DNA from: Sulfuricaulis limicola
GTDB lineage: Bacteria > Pseudomonadota > Gammaproteobacteria > Acidiferrobacterales > Sulfurifustaceae
DNA: 64,000 nt
Direction: 5' to 3'
Assembly (NCBI RefSeq): GCF_002355735.1
Contig: NZ_AP014879.1
Span: forward strand, 2,294,001-2,358,000
A model generated the notes under the pieces. It made no database searches and was not told the DNA's origin. It saw nothing but the letters and a program-made list of their open reading frames with translations. Shown in pieces: positions 39,539 to 60,246 of this stretch (its first letter is position 1; each line of letters begins with the position of its first letter). The translations under genes were made by a program, and so were the position numbers.

Positions 39539-39931
39539 TTATGAAACAACGCACAGGATTTCGCCGCCCAGGCCGGCCTTGCGGGCGGCGCGGTCGGACA
39601 TGATGCCCTGGGAGGTGGAGACGATCGCCACGCCCATGCCGCCATCGACGCGCGGCAGGCGGTGCTTGCCGGCATAGCGCCGCAGCCCGGGGGTGCTCAC
39701 GCGATCGAGGCGCTCGATCACCGGCCGCCCGTCGTGGTACTTCAGGGCGATCTCGATCAGCGGCCGGCCGGCCTCGGTGATTTCGCGGCAGGACTCGACA
39801 TAGCCCTCGTCCTGCAACACCTTGGCAATGGCCAGCTTGAGCCGCGAAGCGGGGACGCGCACGTTCACCTTCTCGGCCATCTGGCCGTTGCGGATGCGGG
39901 TCAACAGGTCGGCAATCGGATCGGTCATCAT
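39539..39931 (-). CDS. rpsH: 30S ribosomal protein S8
   Basis: The 130-residue S8 opens [17 protein letters not shown] and ends with the GGEILCVVS turn. In E. coli it represses the spc operon by binding mRNA near rplE. It lies 25 bp after rpsN. The second Met may be the true start. Confidence 0.97.
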   Translation of the reverse strand: MMTDPIADLLTRIRNGQMAEKVNVRVPASRLKLAIAKVLQDEGYVESCREITEAGRPLIEIALKYHDGRPVIERLDRVSTPGLRRYAGKHRLPRVDGGMGVAIVSTSQGIMSDRAARKAGLGGEILCVVS

Positions 39932-39956
39932 ATTCGGTTCATGCTCCTGAAAACTT

Positions 39957-40262
39957 TTACCAGCTCGCCTTGACCACGCCCGGCACTTCGCCGCGCATCA
40001 TGATCTCGCGCAGCTTGCTGCGGGACAGCCCGAACTTGCGGTAAAAACCGCGCGGGCGGCCGGTCAGGCCGCAACGGTTGCGGCGGCGGATATAGCTCGA
40101 ATCGCGCGGCAGCTTCTGCAGCGCGATCATGGCCGCGTGGCGTTCCTCGTCGGACAGCTTCACGTTCTTGACCTTCTCGCGCAGCTCGGCGCGCTTCACC
40201 GCGTACTTGGCAACCAGTGCCGAGCGGTTCTTGTCACGATTGATCATGCTTGTCTTGGCCAT
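39957..40262 (-). CDS. rpsN: 30S ribosomal protein S14 (long, zinc-free form)
   Basis: The 101-residue S14 is the long C- type: the zinc cysteines of the short form are absent apart from one in [22 protein letters not shown]. It starts [13 protein letters not shown]. This contrasts with S4 and L36 in the same block, which are zinc forms. Confidence 0.97.
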   Translation of the reverse strand: MAKTSMINRDKNRSALVAKYAVKRAELREKVKNVKLSDEERHAAMIALQKLPRDSSYIRRRNRCGLTGRPRGFYRKFGLSRSKLREIMMRGEVPGVVKASW

Positions 40263-40272
40263 GCAAAAATCC

Positions 40273-40812
40273 TCAGCTGCGCAGCGGAAAACTGAACGCC
40301 ACCAGCAACTCCCGCGCTTCCGCGTCGGTCTTGGCGCTGGTGGTGATGGTAATGTCCATTCCGCGGATCGCGTCGACCTTGTCGAAATCGATCTCGGGAA
40401 AAATGATCTGTTCCTTGATGCCGAGCGAATAATTGCCGCGCCCGTCGAACGAACGCGAGGGCAGGCCGCGAAAATCGCGGATGCGCGGGATCGCCACGCT
40501 GATGAGGCGGTCCAGGAATTCGTACATGCGCGCGCCGCGCAGCGTCACCTTGCAACCGATCGGCCAGTTCTCGCGCACCTTGAAGTTGGCGATCGATTTC
40601 CGTGCACGCGCGATTTGCGGCTTCTGGCCGCTGATCAGCGTCATGTCGCTGGCGGCGTTGTCGATCACCTTCTTGTCGGCCATGGCCTCGCCCACCCCCA
40701 TGTTGAGGGTGATCTTGGTGATCCGCGGCACCTGCATTACGTTCTGGTAGCCGAACTTGGCCTGCAACGCGGGTATCACGTTTTTCCGGTAATGTTCCTT
40801 GAGCCTTGCCAT
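40273..40812 (-). CDS. rplE: 50S ribosomal protein L5
   Basis: The 179-residue L5 binds 5S rRNA and the P-site tRNA elbow. It begins [28 protein letters not shown] and the C-terminal [20 protein letters not shown] are conserved. It follows rplX with an 11-bp gap. Confidence 0.97.
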   Translation of the reverse strand: MARLKEHYRKNVIPALQAKFGYQNVMQVPRITKITLNMGVGEAMADKKVIDNAASDMTLISGQKPQIARARKSIANFKVRENWPIGCKVTLRGARMYEFLDRLISVAIPRIRDFRGLPSRSFDGRGNYSLGIKEQIIFPEIDFDKVDAIRGMDITITTSAKTDAEARELLVAFSFPLRS

Positions 40813-40823
40813 CGTCTGAAACC

Positions 40824-41144
40824 TTATTTCACGTCGGCGACTTCGCCGCTCTTCTTGAAAAACCTGACCTTGCTGCCGTCCTGCATCACACGCATGCCCA
40901 CGCGCTCGCCTTTGCCGGTGGCCGGGTTGAACAGCGCGACGTTGGAGACGTGAATCGGCGCCTCGCGGTCGATGATGCCGCCGGTCACCCCCTTGTTGGG
41001 GTTCGGCTTGGTGTGGCGCTTGATCATGTTCACGTTCTCGACCAGCACGCGGCTGTCGTCGAGCACGCGCAGCACCGTGCCCTGCTTGCCCTTATCGCGA
41101 CCGGCGAGCACCAGCACCTTGTCGCCCTTTCGAATCTTTTTCAT
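40824..41144 (-). CDS. rplX: 50S ribosomal protein L24
   Basis: The 106-residue L24 initiates 50S assembly. The KOW motif [19 protein letters not shown] is at residues 6-24, and [10 protein letters not shown] follows. The ATG at 41144 is the family start; the frame continues upstream into rplN without homology. It lies 17 bp after rplN. Confidence 0.96.
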   Translation of the reverse strand: MKKIRKGDKVLVLAGRDKGKQGTVLRVLDDSRVLVENVNMIKRHTKPNPNKGVTGGIIDREAPIHVSNVALFNPATGKGERVGMRVMQDGSKVRFFKKSGEVADVK

Positions 41145-41161
41145 GACTTCCTGCCTCTTGC

Positions 41162-41530
41162 CTACAGTACTTCCGGGGCCAGCGAGATGATCTTCATGAA
41201 CTGCTCGCTGCGCAGCTCGCGCGTCACCGGTCCGAAGATACGGGTACCGATCAGCTCGCGCTTGTTGTCCAGCAACACCGCCGCATTGGTGTCGAAGCGG
41301 ATGACCGAACCGTCCGTGCGCCGTACGCCCTTGCGGGTACGCACGATGACGGCGTCGTAGACATCGCCTTTCTTGACCTTGCCGCGCGGAATCGCTTCCT
41401 TCACGCTGACCTTGATCACGTCGCCAATGCCGGCATACCGGCGATGGGAACCGCCCAGCACCTTGATGCACTGCACCGTTTTTGCCCCGCTGTTGTCAGC
41501 GACCATCAGCAGGGTCTGCATCTGGATCAT
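41162..41530 (-). CDS. rplN: 50S ribosomal protein L14
   Basis: The 122-residue L14 opens [17 protein letters not shown] and contains [17 protein letters not shown]. It sits at the subunit interface and touches 16S helix 14. It is the first gene of the spc group, with an extended -10 element in the 90-bp gap before it. Confidence 0.97.
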   Translation of the reverse strand: MIQMQTLLMVADNSGAKTVQCIKVLGGSHRRYAGIGDVIKVSVKEAIPRGKVKKGDVYDAVIVRTRKGVRRTDGSVIRFDTNAAVLLDNKRELIGTRIFGPVTRELRSEQFMKIISLAPEVL

Positions 41531-41546
41531 TGTCCTGTCTCCACAC

Positions 41547-41571
41547 GGCGTTTCCGCCCCAGGCGAAAACG
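41547..41571 (-). promoter_or_regulatory. leader hairpin before rplN
   Basis: An 11-bp stem with one mismatch (41547-41557 with 41561-41571) lies between the extended -10 element and rplN. It would be in the 5' leader of an spc transcript. Confidence 0.45.
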
Positions 41572-41575
41572 CGCG

Positions 41576-41584
41576 ATTATATCA
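41576..41584 (-). promoter_or_regulatory. extended -10 promoter of the spc group
   Basis: TGATATAAT on the minus strand matches the extended -10 form TGnTATAAT exactly. It lies about 45 bases before the rplN start in the only sizeable gap between rpsQ and rplN. A -35 match is poor, as expected for extended -10 promoters. Confidence 0.65.
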
Positions 41585-41620
41585 CTACTTGCCTCGAAAC
41601 CGGCCGAGAACAAGGCCTTG

Positions 41621-41887
41621 TCAGACTTCCCGGGCCCGCTCCAGCACCTTGACCAGGCGCCAGGCCTTGGTCTTGGACAGCGGACGGCATTCCTCGATCA
41701 CCACCAGGTCGCCTTCCTTGCACTCGTTGCCTTCATCGTGCGCGTGCAGCTTGGAGCGACGCGTGATGATCTTGCCGTACAACGGATGGCGGATGCGACG
41801 ATCCACCTGCACGGTAATCGTCTTGTTCATCTTGTTGCTGACCACGCGGCCGGTGGCCGAGCGTGCGGTTTTGGTCTGTTCGCCCAT
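41621..41887 (-). CDS. rpsQ: 30S ribosomal protein S17
   Basis: The 88-residue OB-fold S17 contains the core [15 protein letters not shown] and [20 protein letters not shown]. It is the last gene of the S10 group. It lies 4 bp after rpmC. Confidence 0.97.
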   Translation of the reverse strand: MGEQTKTARSATGRVVSNKMNKTITVQVDRRIRHPLYGKIITRRSKLHAHDEGNECKEGDLVVIEECRPLSKTKAWRLVKVLERAREV

Positions 41888-41891
41888 GCCC

Positions 41892-42083
41892 TTATCCTGA
41901 TGTCTTCTCGTTCATGACCGTGCGCAGGCGCGCGATGTTGCGCCGCACCTTGGTCAGATTCGCCGTATTCGACAATTGCCCGGTCGCCTTCTGCATGCGC
42001 AGGTTGAACTGCTCGCGCAGCATGTCGGTCATTTCCTTCTGGCGCGCCTGCTCGTCCATCGCCCGATAATCTTTCGCGTTCAT
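41892..42083 (-). CDS. rpmC: 50S ribosomal protein L29
   Basis: The 63-residue helical-hairpin L29 has [15 protein letters not shown] and [15 protein letters not shown], which are conserved. It lies at the polypeptide exit, where SRP and trigger factor dock. It is 12 bp after rplP. Confidence 0.97.
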   Translation of the reverse strand: MNAKDYRAMDEQARQKEMTDMLREQFNLRMQKATGQLSNTANLTKVRRNIARLRTVMNEKTSG

Positions 42084-42095
42084 CGTCAGTTCCTG

Positions 42096-42506
42096 TTAAA
42101 GCGTCCGGGTCACGAACGTGGTTCGTACCGGGAGCTTGGCGGCGGCGAGCTTGAATGCCTCGCGCGCCTCCTGCTCGTTGATGCCTTCCATTTCATAGAG
42201 CACGGCGCCCGGCTGAATCAGCGCGACCCAGTACTCCACGTTGCCCTTGCCGCTGCCCATGCGGACTTCCAGCGGTTTCTTGGAAACCGGCTTGTCCGGG
42301 AACACCCGGATCCACACGCGCCCGCCACGCTTGATGAAGTGCGTCAGCGCGCGGCGCGCGGCCTCGATCTGGCGCGAGGTCAGACGCCCGCGCGTGACGG
42401 CCTTCAGGCCGTATTCGCCGAAGCTGACCTTGTTGCCGCGCAGTGCCAGGCCGCGGTTGCGGCCCTTCATCTGCTTGCGATATTTCGTTCGTTTCGGTTG
42501 CAGCAT
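42096..42506 (-). CDS. rplP: 50S ribosomal protein L16
   Basis: The 136-residue L16 begins [19 protein letters not shown] and contains [17 protein letters not shown]. It helps shape the A site. The ATG at 42506 fits the family; an in-frame TTG six bases upstream is ignored. A palindromic repeat occupies most of the 83-bp gap to rpsC. Confidence 0.96.
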   Translation of the reverse strand: MLQPKRTKYRKQMKGRNRGLALRGNKVSFGEYGLKAVTRGRLTSRQIEAARRALTHFIKRGGRVWIRVFPDKPVSKKPLEVRMGSGKGNVEYWVALIQPGAVLYEMEGINEQEAREAFKLAAAKLPVRTTFVTRTL

Positions 42507-42532
42507 GTTCAATCCAATTAAGTAGTTATCCT

Positions 42533-42576
42533 ACTCCCCCTCTCCCGCTCTGCGGGAGAGGGCAAGGGGAGAGGGC
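42533..42576. repeat. CCCTCTCCC-type palindromic repeat, copy 4 (inside the S10 operon)
   Basis: A 44-bp element between rpsC and rplP is the inverted counterpart of copies 2 and 3: ACTCCCCCTCTCCCGC, TCT, GCGGGAGAGGG, CAAGGGGAGAGGG. In the transcript it would form a stable stem between two essential ribosomal genes. Confidence 0.88.
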
Positions 42577-42589
42577 TTCCTCAAATCGT

Positions 42590-43276
42590 TTATCCGGTCG
42601 TCGCGCCCTTCTTCTGGGCCTCGGCGTCTTCCATCTTGGGCGCGTCCTTGTCGAACACCTCGCCCTTGAAGATCCACACCTTCACGCCGATCTTGCCGTA
42701 GGTCGTATGCGCCTCGGAAAAACCGTAATCGATGTCGGCGCGCAGCGTGTGCAACGGCACGCGGCCCTCGCGGTACCACTCGGTGCGCGCGATCTCAGCG
42801 CCGTTCAGACGTCCGGCGACCATGATCTTGATCCCCAGCGCGCGCAGGCGCATGGCGTTGGTCACGGCGCGCTTCATGGCGCGACGGAACATGATGCGCT
42901 TCTCCAGCTGCTGGGCGATGTTCTCGGCCACCAGCTGCGCGTCCAGCTCCGGCTGGCGCACTTCTTCCACCGCCAGCTGCACCGGACGGCCGGCCAGCTT
43001 GGTCAGTTCCTGGCGCAGCTTCTCGATGTCCTCGCCCTTCTTGCCGATGACGATGCCCGGACGCGCCGTGTGCACCGTGATGTTGATGCTCTGGGCCGGG
43101 CGCTCGATCACGACCGTGCTGAGTGCCGCGCTCTTGAGCCGCAGCTTGAGATAATCGCGCAGCGCGATATCCGAGAGCAGGTTCTGGGTATAGGACTTGG
43201 TGCCGGCGTACCACTTGGCGGTCCAGTCACGGCTGATCCCCATGCGGAATCCGATCGGATTGATTTTCTGGCCCAT
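42590..43276 (-). CDS. rpsC: 30S ribosomal protein S3
   Basis: The 228-residue S3 opens [14 protein letters not shown]. It has a KH domain with VIGKKGEDI and a C-terminal domain with [14 protein letters not shown], then a short acidic/Lys tail. It forms part of the mRNA entry channel helicase. Its start overlaps the rplV stop by one base. Confidence 0.97.
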   Translation of the reverse strand: MGQKINPIGFRMGISRDWTAKWYAGTKSYTQNLLSDIALRDYLKLRLKSAALSTVVIERPAQSINITVHTARPGIVIGKKGEDIEKLRQELTKLAGRPVQLAVEEVRQPELDAQLVAENIAQQLEKRIMFRRAMKRAVTNAMRLRALGIKIMVAGRLNGAEIARTEWYREGRVPLHTLRADIDYGFSEAHTTYGKIGVKVWIFKGEVFDKDAPKMEDAEAQKKGATTG

Positions 43277-43644
43277 CAGCTTTTCTCCTTCTTCACGGCC
43301 TTCGACGGCTTCTTCTCGTCGCTCACCACCACGGTGATATGGCTGGTGCGCTTGAGGATGCGCACGCCGCGCCCCTTGGCACGCGAATGGAAGCGTCGCA
43401 ACGTCGGTCCGCCGTCCACCTGGATGGTCGCCACCTTGAGTTCGTCCACGTCCGCGCCTTCGTTGTGTTCGGCATTGGCGATGGCCGATTCGAGGACCTT
43501 GCGCACGTGCGCCGCAGCCTTCTTGGGGCTGAACTGGAGCAGTTCGAGCGCGCGCGCGACCGGCAGCCCGCGAACCTGATCCGCGACGAGACGTCCCTTT
43601 TGCGCGGACACCCGGACATATTTCAGAATGGCTGTAGCTTGCAT
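43276..43644 (-). CDS. rplV: 50S ribosomal protein L22
   Basis: The 122-residue L22 lines the exit tunnel with its long hairpin ([17 protein letters not shown]). The C-terminal Lys-rich tail [12 protein letters not shown] is longer than in E. coli (110 aa). It is coupled to rpsC. Confidence 0.97.
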   Translation of the reverse strand: MQATAILKYVRVSAQKGRLVADQVRGLPVARALELLQFSPKKAAAHVRKVLESAIANAEHNEGADVDELKVATIQVDGGPTLRRFHSRAKGRGVRILKRTSHITVVVSDEKKPSKAVKKEKS

Positions 43645-43648
43645 GGCG

Positions 43649-43942
43649 TTATTTCGTCGTCGTCTCTTCCGTGGTTACCTTGCGGTTGCCCGAGTGCGCC
43701 TTGAACGTGCGGGTCGCCGCAAATTCGCCGAGCTTGTGACCGACCATGTTCTCGGTGATCAACAGCGGCACATGCTGCCGCCCGTTGTGCACCGCGACCG
43801 TCAGGCCGACGAAATCCGGCGTGATGGTCGAGCGGCGCGACCAGGTCTTGATCGGCTTCTTGCTGCTTTCCATGCGCGCCTTGTCCACCTTGGTGGCGAG
43901 GTGCGCATCAACATATGGTCCTTTTCTGACTGAACGTGGCAC
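43649..43942 (-). CDS. rpsS: 30S ribosomal protein S19
   Basis: The 97-residue head protein S19 starts [29 protein letters not shown] and [15 protein letters not shown] are conserved. It lies 13 bp after rplB and 4 bp before rplV. Confidence 0.97.
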   Translation of the reverse strand: MPRSVRKGPYVDAHLATKVDKARMESSKKPIKTWSRRSTITPDFVGLTVAVHNGRQHVPLLITENMVGHKLGEFAATRTFKAHSGNRKVTTEETTTK

Positions 43943-43955
43943 GGTTCAAAACCCC

Positions 43956-44780
43956 TTATTTCTTGCGTCGATGAACGATCATCGAATTCGTGCGCTTGTT
44001 GGCGCGCGTCTTGTAGCCCTTGGTCGGCGTGCCCCAGGGGCTGACCGGATGACGCCCGCCCTTGGTGCGGCCTTCGCCGCCGCCGTGCGGATGGTCCACC
44101 GGGTTCATGGCGGTGCCGCGCACCGTCGGACGGATGCCGCGCCAGCGCGACGCGCCCGCCTTGCCAAGCTTGCGCAGGCTGTGTTCAGCGTTGCCGACCT
44201 CGCCGATGACGGCGCGGCAGTCGACGTGCACCTTGCGCACCTCGCCGGAACGCAGCCGCAGCTGGGCGTAGTCGCCATCGCGCGCCACCAGCTGGATGCC
44301 GGCGCCGGCGGCGCGGCCGAGCTGGGCTCCGCCACGCTGCTTGAGCTCCACGCAATGCACGGTGCTGCCGACCGGAACGCTGCGCAGCGGCAGGCAGTTG
44401 CCCGCCTTGATCGGGGCATTCGGACCGGACTGGATTTCCGTGCCGGCCTCCACGCCCTTGGGCGCGATGATGTAGCGGCGCTCGCCGTCGGCGTACAGCA
44501 CCAGGGCGATGTTGGCGCTGCGGTTCGGATCGTATTCCAGGTGCTCAACGCGGCCCGGAACACCGTCCTTGTCGCGCTTGAAATCAATGACGCGGTAATG
44601 CTGCTTGTGGCCGCCACCCTGGTGGCGCGTCGTGACGCGGCCGAGGTTGTTGCGCCCGCTGCCGCGGTTTTTCCGCTCGAGCAGGCGCGCGTGCGGCGCG
44701 CCCTTGTGCAGGTCGGGCTTGACCACCCGGACCATGGCGCGCGAACCCGCGGACGTCGGTTTCATCTTGACCAGTGCCAT
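43956..44780 (-). CDS. rplB: 50S ribosomal protein L2
   Basis: The 274-residue L2 has the central OB/SH3 domains and the essential C-terminal loop [17 protein letters not shown] near the peptidyl transferase centre. The start is [14 protein letters not shown]. It lies 21 bp after rplW. Confidence 0.98.
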   Translation of the reverse strand: MALVKMKPTSAGSRAMVRVVKPDLHKGAPHARLLERKNRGSGRNNLGRVTTRHQGGGHKQHYRVIDFKRDKDGVPGRVEHLEYDPNRSANIALVLYADGERRYIIAPKGVEAGTEIQSGPNAPIKAGNCLPLRSVPVGSTVHCVELKQRGGAQLGRAAGAGIQLVARDGDYAQLRLRSGEVRKVHVDCRAVIGEVGNAEHSLRKLGKAGASRWRGIRPTVRGTAMNPVDHPHGGGEGRTKGGRHPVSPWGTPTKGYKTRANKRTNSMIVHRRKK

Positions 44781-44801
44781 TGCTGAATTCCTTGAAAACC
44801 C

Positions 44802-45101
44802 TTATTGCTGTCCGACGAAATTGATGTCCTGGCCCGGCTTCAGGCGCACATAAGCCTTCTTCCAGTCCTGCCGGCGGCCGGCGTTGCGTCCGCCCTTGCG
44901 CTTGCCCTGCACATTCGTCACCGTCACCGATTCCACCTGGACGTTGAACATCTTTTCCACCGCCTGCTTGATCACCGGCTTGGTCGCGTCGGGACGCACC
45001 TCGAACACCATCTGCCGGTTCTTGTCGGCCAGGCGCGAGCTTTTCTCCGAGATATGCGGCGCGAGAATCACCTGAAACAGTCGCTCTTCACGCGTGCTCA
45101 T
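44802..45101 (-). CDS. rplW: 50S ribosomal protein L23
   Basis: The 99-residue L23 has the conserved [14 protein letters not shown] start and the tunnel-exit loop [16 protein letters not shown]. It docks trigger factor and SRP. Its start overlaps the rplD stop by 4 bp (ATGA). Confidence 0.97.
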   Translation of the reverse strand: MSTREERLFQVILAPHISEKSSRLADKNRQMVFEVRPDATKPVIKQAVEKMFNVQVESVTVTNVQGKRKGGRNAGRRQDWKKAYVRLKPGQDINFVGQQ

Positions 45102-45715
45102 GCCAGCATCTCCTCGAACTGCTTGACCGCGCCCTGCGTCAGAATCACTTTCGCGTGACGGATCAGGCTCACCGGGTCGGCCGCGCCGACCATGCGCACG
45201 TCAACGTCCGGCAGGTTGCGCGCCGCGAGCTGGAGGTTATTGTCCAGCGCGTCGGTCACGATCAGCACATCCGGCGTCTCGAGCTTTTTGAGCTTGTCAG
45301 CCAGCGTCTTGGTTTTCGGCTGATCCAGCTTGAATTCGGCCACCGTCACCAGCCGGCCCTGACGCAGCAGCTCGGACAGGATCGAGCGCAGCGCGCCGCG
45401 ATACATCTTGCGGTTGACCTTCTGCTCGAAGTTCTCATCCGGCGAGGCCGGGAAAACCTTGCCGCCGCCGCGCCACAGCGGGCTGCGGATCGTGCCCGCG
45501 CGCGCCTGGCCGGTGCCCTTCTGGCGCCACGGCTTCTTGCCGCCGCCACGCACTTCGGAGCGGGTTTTCTGCTTGCGCGTGCCCTGGCGGCCGGTCGCCT
45601 GATAGGCCACCACCACCTGATGCACCAGCGGTTCGTTGAAGGCCGCGGCAAATACCTCATCGGACACCTGAAGTTCCGAGGCCGATCCGGTACCGTTCAT
45701 AAGTTGCACTTTCAT
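45098..45715 (-). CDS. rplD: 50S ribosomal protein L4
   Basis: The 205-residue L4 has the tunnel loop region [20 protein letters not shown] and a globular part. In E. coli L4 also represses the S10 operon through a leader hairpin before rpsJ. Here that leader is missing because only 17 bp separate tuf and rpsJ. Confidence 0.97.
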   Translation of the reverse strand: MKVQLMNGTGSASELQVSDEVFAAAFNEPLVHQVVVAYQATGRQGTRKQKTRSEVRGGGKKPWRQKGTGQARAGTIRSPLWRGGGKVFPASPDENFEQKVNRKMYRGALRSILSELLRQGRLVTVAEFKLDQPKTKTLADKLKKLETPDVLIVTDALDNNLQLAARNLPDVDVRMVGAADPVSLIRHAKVILTQGAVKQFEEMLA

Positions 45716-45724
45716 GTCCGTTCC

Positions 45725-46396
45725 TTACTTCTCCGCCTTGGCCGCTTTGGCCTTGGCTTTCATCTTGACGCTCGGGCGAATCACCACGTCCTGGCCCTTG
45801 GGTCCGGGGACCGCGCCCTTGACCATGAGCAGATTGCGTTCGGCGTCGATCTGCATGACCTCAAGATTCAGGCAGGTCGCCGTGGCATCGCCCAGATGGC
45901 CGGCCATTTTCTTGCCCGGGAACACGCGGCCCGGCGTCTGACGCTGGCCGATCGAGCCCGGGGCCCGGTGGCTCAGCGAGTTACCGTGCGTGGCGCGACC
46001 GCCGCGGAAATGATGGCGCTTGATCGTGCCGGCAAAGCCCTTGCCAATAGACGTGCCCTGCACGTCCACGTGCCCCCCCACCTGGAAGATATCCAGTTTG
46101 ACCTCGGCGCCAGCCTTGAGGTCTGCGCCTTCGTTGGCGGCCAGGCGGAATTCCCACAGCCCGCGGCCCGGCTCCACGCCGGCCTTGGCGTACTTGCCCG
46201 CCAGCGGCTTGGGCAGCTTGTCGGCGCGACGCTTGCCGATAGTGACCTGCACCGCGCGATAACCGTCCTTCGCTTCATCTTTCACCTGGGTGACGCGGTT
46301 GGCGGTCACTTCCAGCACGGTCACGGGCGTGCCTTCGCCGTTCGCCGAGAACAGGCGGGTCATACCGATTTTTCTGCCTACGAGTCCGAGTGCCAT
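45725..46396 (-). CDS. rplC: 50S ribosomal protein L3
   Basis: The 223-residue L3 starts [16 protein letters not shown]. The internal loop [19 protein letters not shown] reaches toward the A site and holds the Gln methylated by PrmB in E. coli. It has an Ala/Lys C-terminal tail and lies 9 bp after rpsJ. Confidence 0.97.
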   Translation of the reverse strand: MALGLVGRKIGMTRLFSANGEGTPVTVLEVTANRVTQVKDEAKDGYRAVQVTIGKRRADKLPKPLAGKYAKAGVEPGRGLWEFRLAANEGADLKAGAEVKLDIFQVGGHVDVQGTSIGKGFAGTIKRHHFRGGRATHGNSLSHRAPGSIGQRQTPGRVFPGKKMAGHLGDATATCLNLEVMQIDAERNLLMVKGAVPGPKGQDVVIRPSVKMKAKAKAAKAEK

Positions 46397-46405
46397 GTTC
46401 TAGTC

Positions 46406-46717
46406 TCAGGAAAGCTTGATTTCGACGTCCACGCCGGCCGCGAGGTCGAGTTTCATCAGGGCATCCACGGTCTTGTCCGTGGGCTCGATGATGTCCATGA
46501 TCCGCTTGTGCGTGCGCACCTCGAACTGGTCGCGTGATTTCTTGTCGCAATGCGGCGAACGGTTGAGCGTGTAACGCTCCACCTTCGACGGCAGCGGAAT
46601 CGGGCCGTGCACGAGCGCGCCGGTGCGCTTCGCCGTGTCGACAATTTCCGCCGCGGAACGATCGATCAGACGGTGATCGAAGGCCTTGAGGCGGATGCGG
46701 ATCTTCTGGTTAGCCAT
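46406..46717 (-). CDS. rpsJ: 30S ribosomal protein S10
   Basis: The 103-residue S10 (NusE) has a head fold plus the loop [19 protein letters not shown]. It also joins the NusB-boxB antitermination complex. It starts 17 bp after tuf, so the S10 and str groups are fused. Confidence 0.98.
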   Translation of the reverse strand: MANQKIRIRLKAFDHRLIDRSAAEIVDTAKRTGALVHGPIPLPSKVERYTLNRSPHCDKKSRDQFEVRTHKRIMDIIEPTDKTVDALMKLDLAAGVDVEIKLS

Positions 46718-46734
46718 ATTGCTTCGCTCGAATC

Positions 46735-47925
<1,191 letters not shown>

Positions 47926-47948
47926 GGGATGCCTCTATCTTGAATTAG

Positions 47949-50051
<2,103 letters not shown>

Positions 50052-50088
50052 GACAGAAATCCTCTATATATAAAGAACGGTTAAACTA

Positions 50089-50559
50089 CTACCAGCGGTA
50101 ATGCGAGAAGGCCTTGTTGGCCTCGGCCATGCGATGCACGTCTTCGCGCTTCTTCACGGCATTGCCGCGCTTGTCCGCGGCATCCATCAATTCATCCGCC
50201 ATGCGCGCCGCCATGGACTTGCCACTGCGGGTACGGGCGGCTTCCACCACCCAGCGCATCGCCAGCGCCATCTGACGTCCCGAGCGCACTTCCACCGGCA
50301 CCTGATAGGTGGCACCGCCGACGCGCCGGCTCTTGACCTCCACCAGCGGGCGCACGTTACCGAGGGCCTGATTGAACATCTCGATCGGGTCCTTCTTGCT
50401 GCGCTCGGCCATGGTGTTCAGCGCCCCATAGACGATTTTTTCGGCCGCGGCTTTCTTGCCGCTCTTCATCACCACGCTGATGAACTTGGCGACGGTCTCG
50501 CTGCGGTATTTCGGGTCCGGCGTGATTTCGCGCTTGGGGACCTCTCTGCGTCTCGGCAT
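50089..50559 (-). CDS. rpsG: 30S ribosomal protein S7
   Basis: The 156-residue S7 nucleates the 30S head and, in E. coli, regulates the str operon from the rpsL-rpsG gap. Here that gap is only 9 bp, so an E. coli-like S7 site there is unlikely. It starts [12 protein letters not shown] and ends FSHYRW. Confidence 0.98.
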   Translation of the reverse strand: MPRRREVPKREITPDPKYRSETVAKFISVVMKSGKKAAAEKIVYGALNTMAERSKKDPIEMFNQALGNVRPLVEVKSRRVGGATYQVPVEVRSGRQMALAMRWVVEAARTRSGKSMAARMADELMDAADKRGNAVKKREDVHRMAEANKAFSHYRW

Positions 50560-50568
50560 AAATTCCTC

Positions 50569-50943
50569 TTACGTCTTCGGGCGCTTGGCGCCGTACTTGG
50601 AACGACCCTGCTTGCGATCGGCCACCCCGGCGGTGTCGAGTGAGCCGCGCACCGTGTGATAACGCACGCCGGGCAGGTCCTTGACGCGCCCGCCGCGGAT
50701 CAGCACCACGGAATGCTCCTGCAGGTTGTGCCCTTCGCCGCCGATATAGGTGATGACCTCGTATCCGTTGGTGAGCCGCACCTTGGCCACCTTGCGGAGC
50801 GCCGAGTTCGGCTTCTTCGGCGTGGTGGTGTACACGCGCGTGCACACACCGCGGCGCTGCGGACAGGCCTCGAGGGCCGGCACCTTGCTCTTGCTCTTGA
50901 GGCGCCTGCGCCCCTTGGCTACCAATTGATTGATCGTCGGCAT
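50569..50943 (-). CDS. rpsL: 30S ribosomal protein S12
   Basis: The 124-residue decoding-centre protein has [11 protein letters not shown] (K43) and [12 protein letters not shown] (K88, D89). Both known streptomycin-resistance positions are wild type. It is the first gene of the str group and is preceded by a strong promoter and a structured leader. Confidence 0.98.
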   Translation of the reverse strand: MPTINQLVAKGRRRLKSKSKVPALEACPQRRGVCTRVYTTTPKKPNSALRKVAKVRLTNGYEVITYIGGEGHNLQEHSVVLIRGGRVKDLPGVRYHTVRGSLDTAGVADRKQGRSKYGAKRPKT

Positions 50944-50964
50944 TTATCCGTGCTCTGTCGATTC

Positions 50965-51000
50965 AAAAAACACGAACCTCCGCCATGGCGGAAATTCGTG
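50965..51000 (-). promoter_or_regulatory. terminator-like hairpin with U-tract in the rpsL leader
   Basis: Read leftward, outer arms 50995-51000/50971-50976 (6 bp) enclose the perfect 12-bp palindrome 50980-50991. Six U residues follow (complement of 50965-50970). The last U is 22 bases from the rpsL start codon, and the element lies downstream of the str promoter. It could be an attenuator, or the end point of the rpoBC transcript. Confidence 0.65.
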
Positions 51001-51150
51001 GATTAATTCGCCACCTAAAATACTTGCGCGGGCGGCGCCGAAGCCGCGGAGTCGCCCGATCGGCGTACTCGCGACGGCGCTTACTGAAATTCCCCGGGGG
51101 CTTCAACAAAGACAGGCCGGCGGTTGACCGGCCTGTTCTTGAGGGGCGCG
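51001..51150 (-). other. predicted structured 5' leader of the str operon
   Basis: About 150 bp of untranslated sequence lie between the predicted start site and the terminator-like hairpin. The first part can form a 9-bp stem (ACAGGCCGG with CCGGCCTGT, within 51113-51137), and a GC-rich stretch near 51029-51060 can fold again. I see no open frame with a ribosome-binding site in it. Confidence 0.5.
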
Positions 51151-51179
51151 ATTCTAGGGAGTCACCCCTTATGTGTCAA
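51151..51179 (-). promoter_or_regulatory. strong sigma70 promoter of the str operon
   Basis: TTGACA (51179-51174), a 17-bp spacer and TAGAAT (51156-51151) on the minus strand. This is the best promoter match in the window. It lies about 100 bp beyond the rpoC stop, with the start site predicted near 51144, about 200 bases before rpsL. Confidence 0.8.
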
Positions 51180-51195
51180 GCCATTACCGAATTTT

Positions 51196-51262
51196 TATGG
51201 CCATTTTCCGGGACTTTCTGACGCACCCCCCCGCCTTGGGGTCCCGGAAAATCACGGCCATA
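51196..51262 (-). other. large inverted repeat downstream of rpoC
   Basis: 12-bp perfect arms (51203-51214 and 51241-51252) extended by a further 7 bp after a 3-nt bulge (51196-51202 with 51256-51262). The 26-nt loop is C-rich. It starts 16 bp past the rpoC stop and has no U-tract on either side. It probably stabilises the rpoBC mRNA end or serves as a processing site. Confidence 0.6.
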
Positions 51263-51277
51263 CCGGCCCGGCGGGTT

Positions 51278-55495
<4,218 letters not shown>

Positions 55496-55567
55496 GGTAT
55501 CTTCTCCTGCAAACTGTTGCGCTAAGTATTCGTAAAATTCCGGTTCCGGCCTGATCGAGCCCGGGGC

Positions 55568-59662
<4,095 letters not shown>

Positions 59663-59738
59663 GTTTCCTCGACTCTCTATAAGAGAAACAGCGTCACGGA
59701 CCGGTACAACCGACGACGTTTACTTGAAACACGGGACA

Positions 59739-59765
59739 GCGCCGGCGGCATTACACCACCGGCGC
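59739..59765 (-). promoter_or_regulatory. hairpin in the rplL-rpoB spacer
   Basis: A 7-bp stem (59739-59745 with 59759-59765, loop 13 nt) with no U-tract. In E. coli the same gap holds a partial terminator and an RNase III site that set the ratio of L7/L12 to beta; this hairpin may play the same part. Confidence 0.4.
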
Positions 59766-59829
59766 AACCCGCATGGACTGCGCACAGATTCACCCGCCGA
59801 CAACGGATGAACCGCCAACCTGCACCAGG

Positions 59830-60204
59830 TTACTTGAGCTCAACCTTGGCGCCGGCGGCCTCGAGTTCCTTCTTCATCTTCTCGGCGTCGGCCTTGGGCA
59901 CGGCTTCCTTCACGGTCTGCGGTGCGCCTTCCACCAGGTCCTTGGCTTCCTTCAGACCCAGGGTGGTCACGGCACGGACGGCCTTGATGACAGCAACCTT
60001 GTTGTCGCCCGAAGCGGTCAGGATCACGTCGAATGCGTCCTTGGCTTCGGCCGGGGCCGCGGCAGCGGCGGCGGCCGGGGCGGCCACGGCAACGGCGGCG
60101 GCGGAAACGCCGAACTTGGTTTCCATTTCCTTGATCAACTCGGACAGCTCCAGCACTGACATGCTGGAAATGGTATTAAGAATCTCTTCTTTCGAAACGG
60201 CCAT
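59830..60204 (-). CDS. rplL: 50S ribosomal protein L7/L12
   Basis: The 124-residue stalk protein has the N-terminal dimer domain (about 1-35), an Ala-rich hinge (35-52) and the C-terminal domain binding translation factors, with [20 protein letters not shown] and [12 protein letters not shown]. It follows rplJ by 42 bp. Confidence 0.98.
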   Translation of the reverse strand: MAVSKEEILNTISSMSVLELSELIKEMETKFGVSAAAVAVAAPAAAAAAAPAEAKDAFDVILTASGDNKVAVIKAVRAVTTLGLKEAKDLVEGAPQTVKEAVPKADAEKMKKELEAAGAKVELK

Positions 60205-60246
60205 GATGAAATCTCCTGAATAAAGTCTTGAAAATATATTGATCGG

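Noticed and set aside
40824-41471. 215-residue form of L24
   Set aside because: The first 109 residues are the rplN gene read in the wrong frame; L24 homology begins exactly at ATG 41144.
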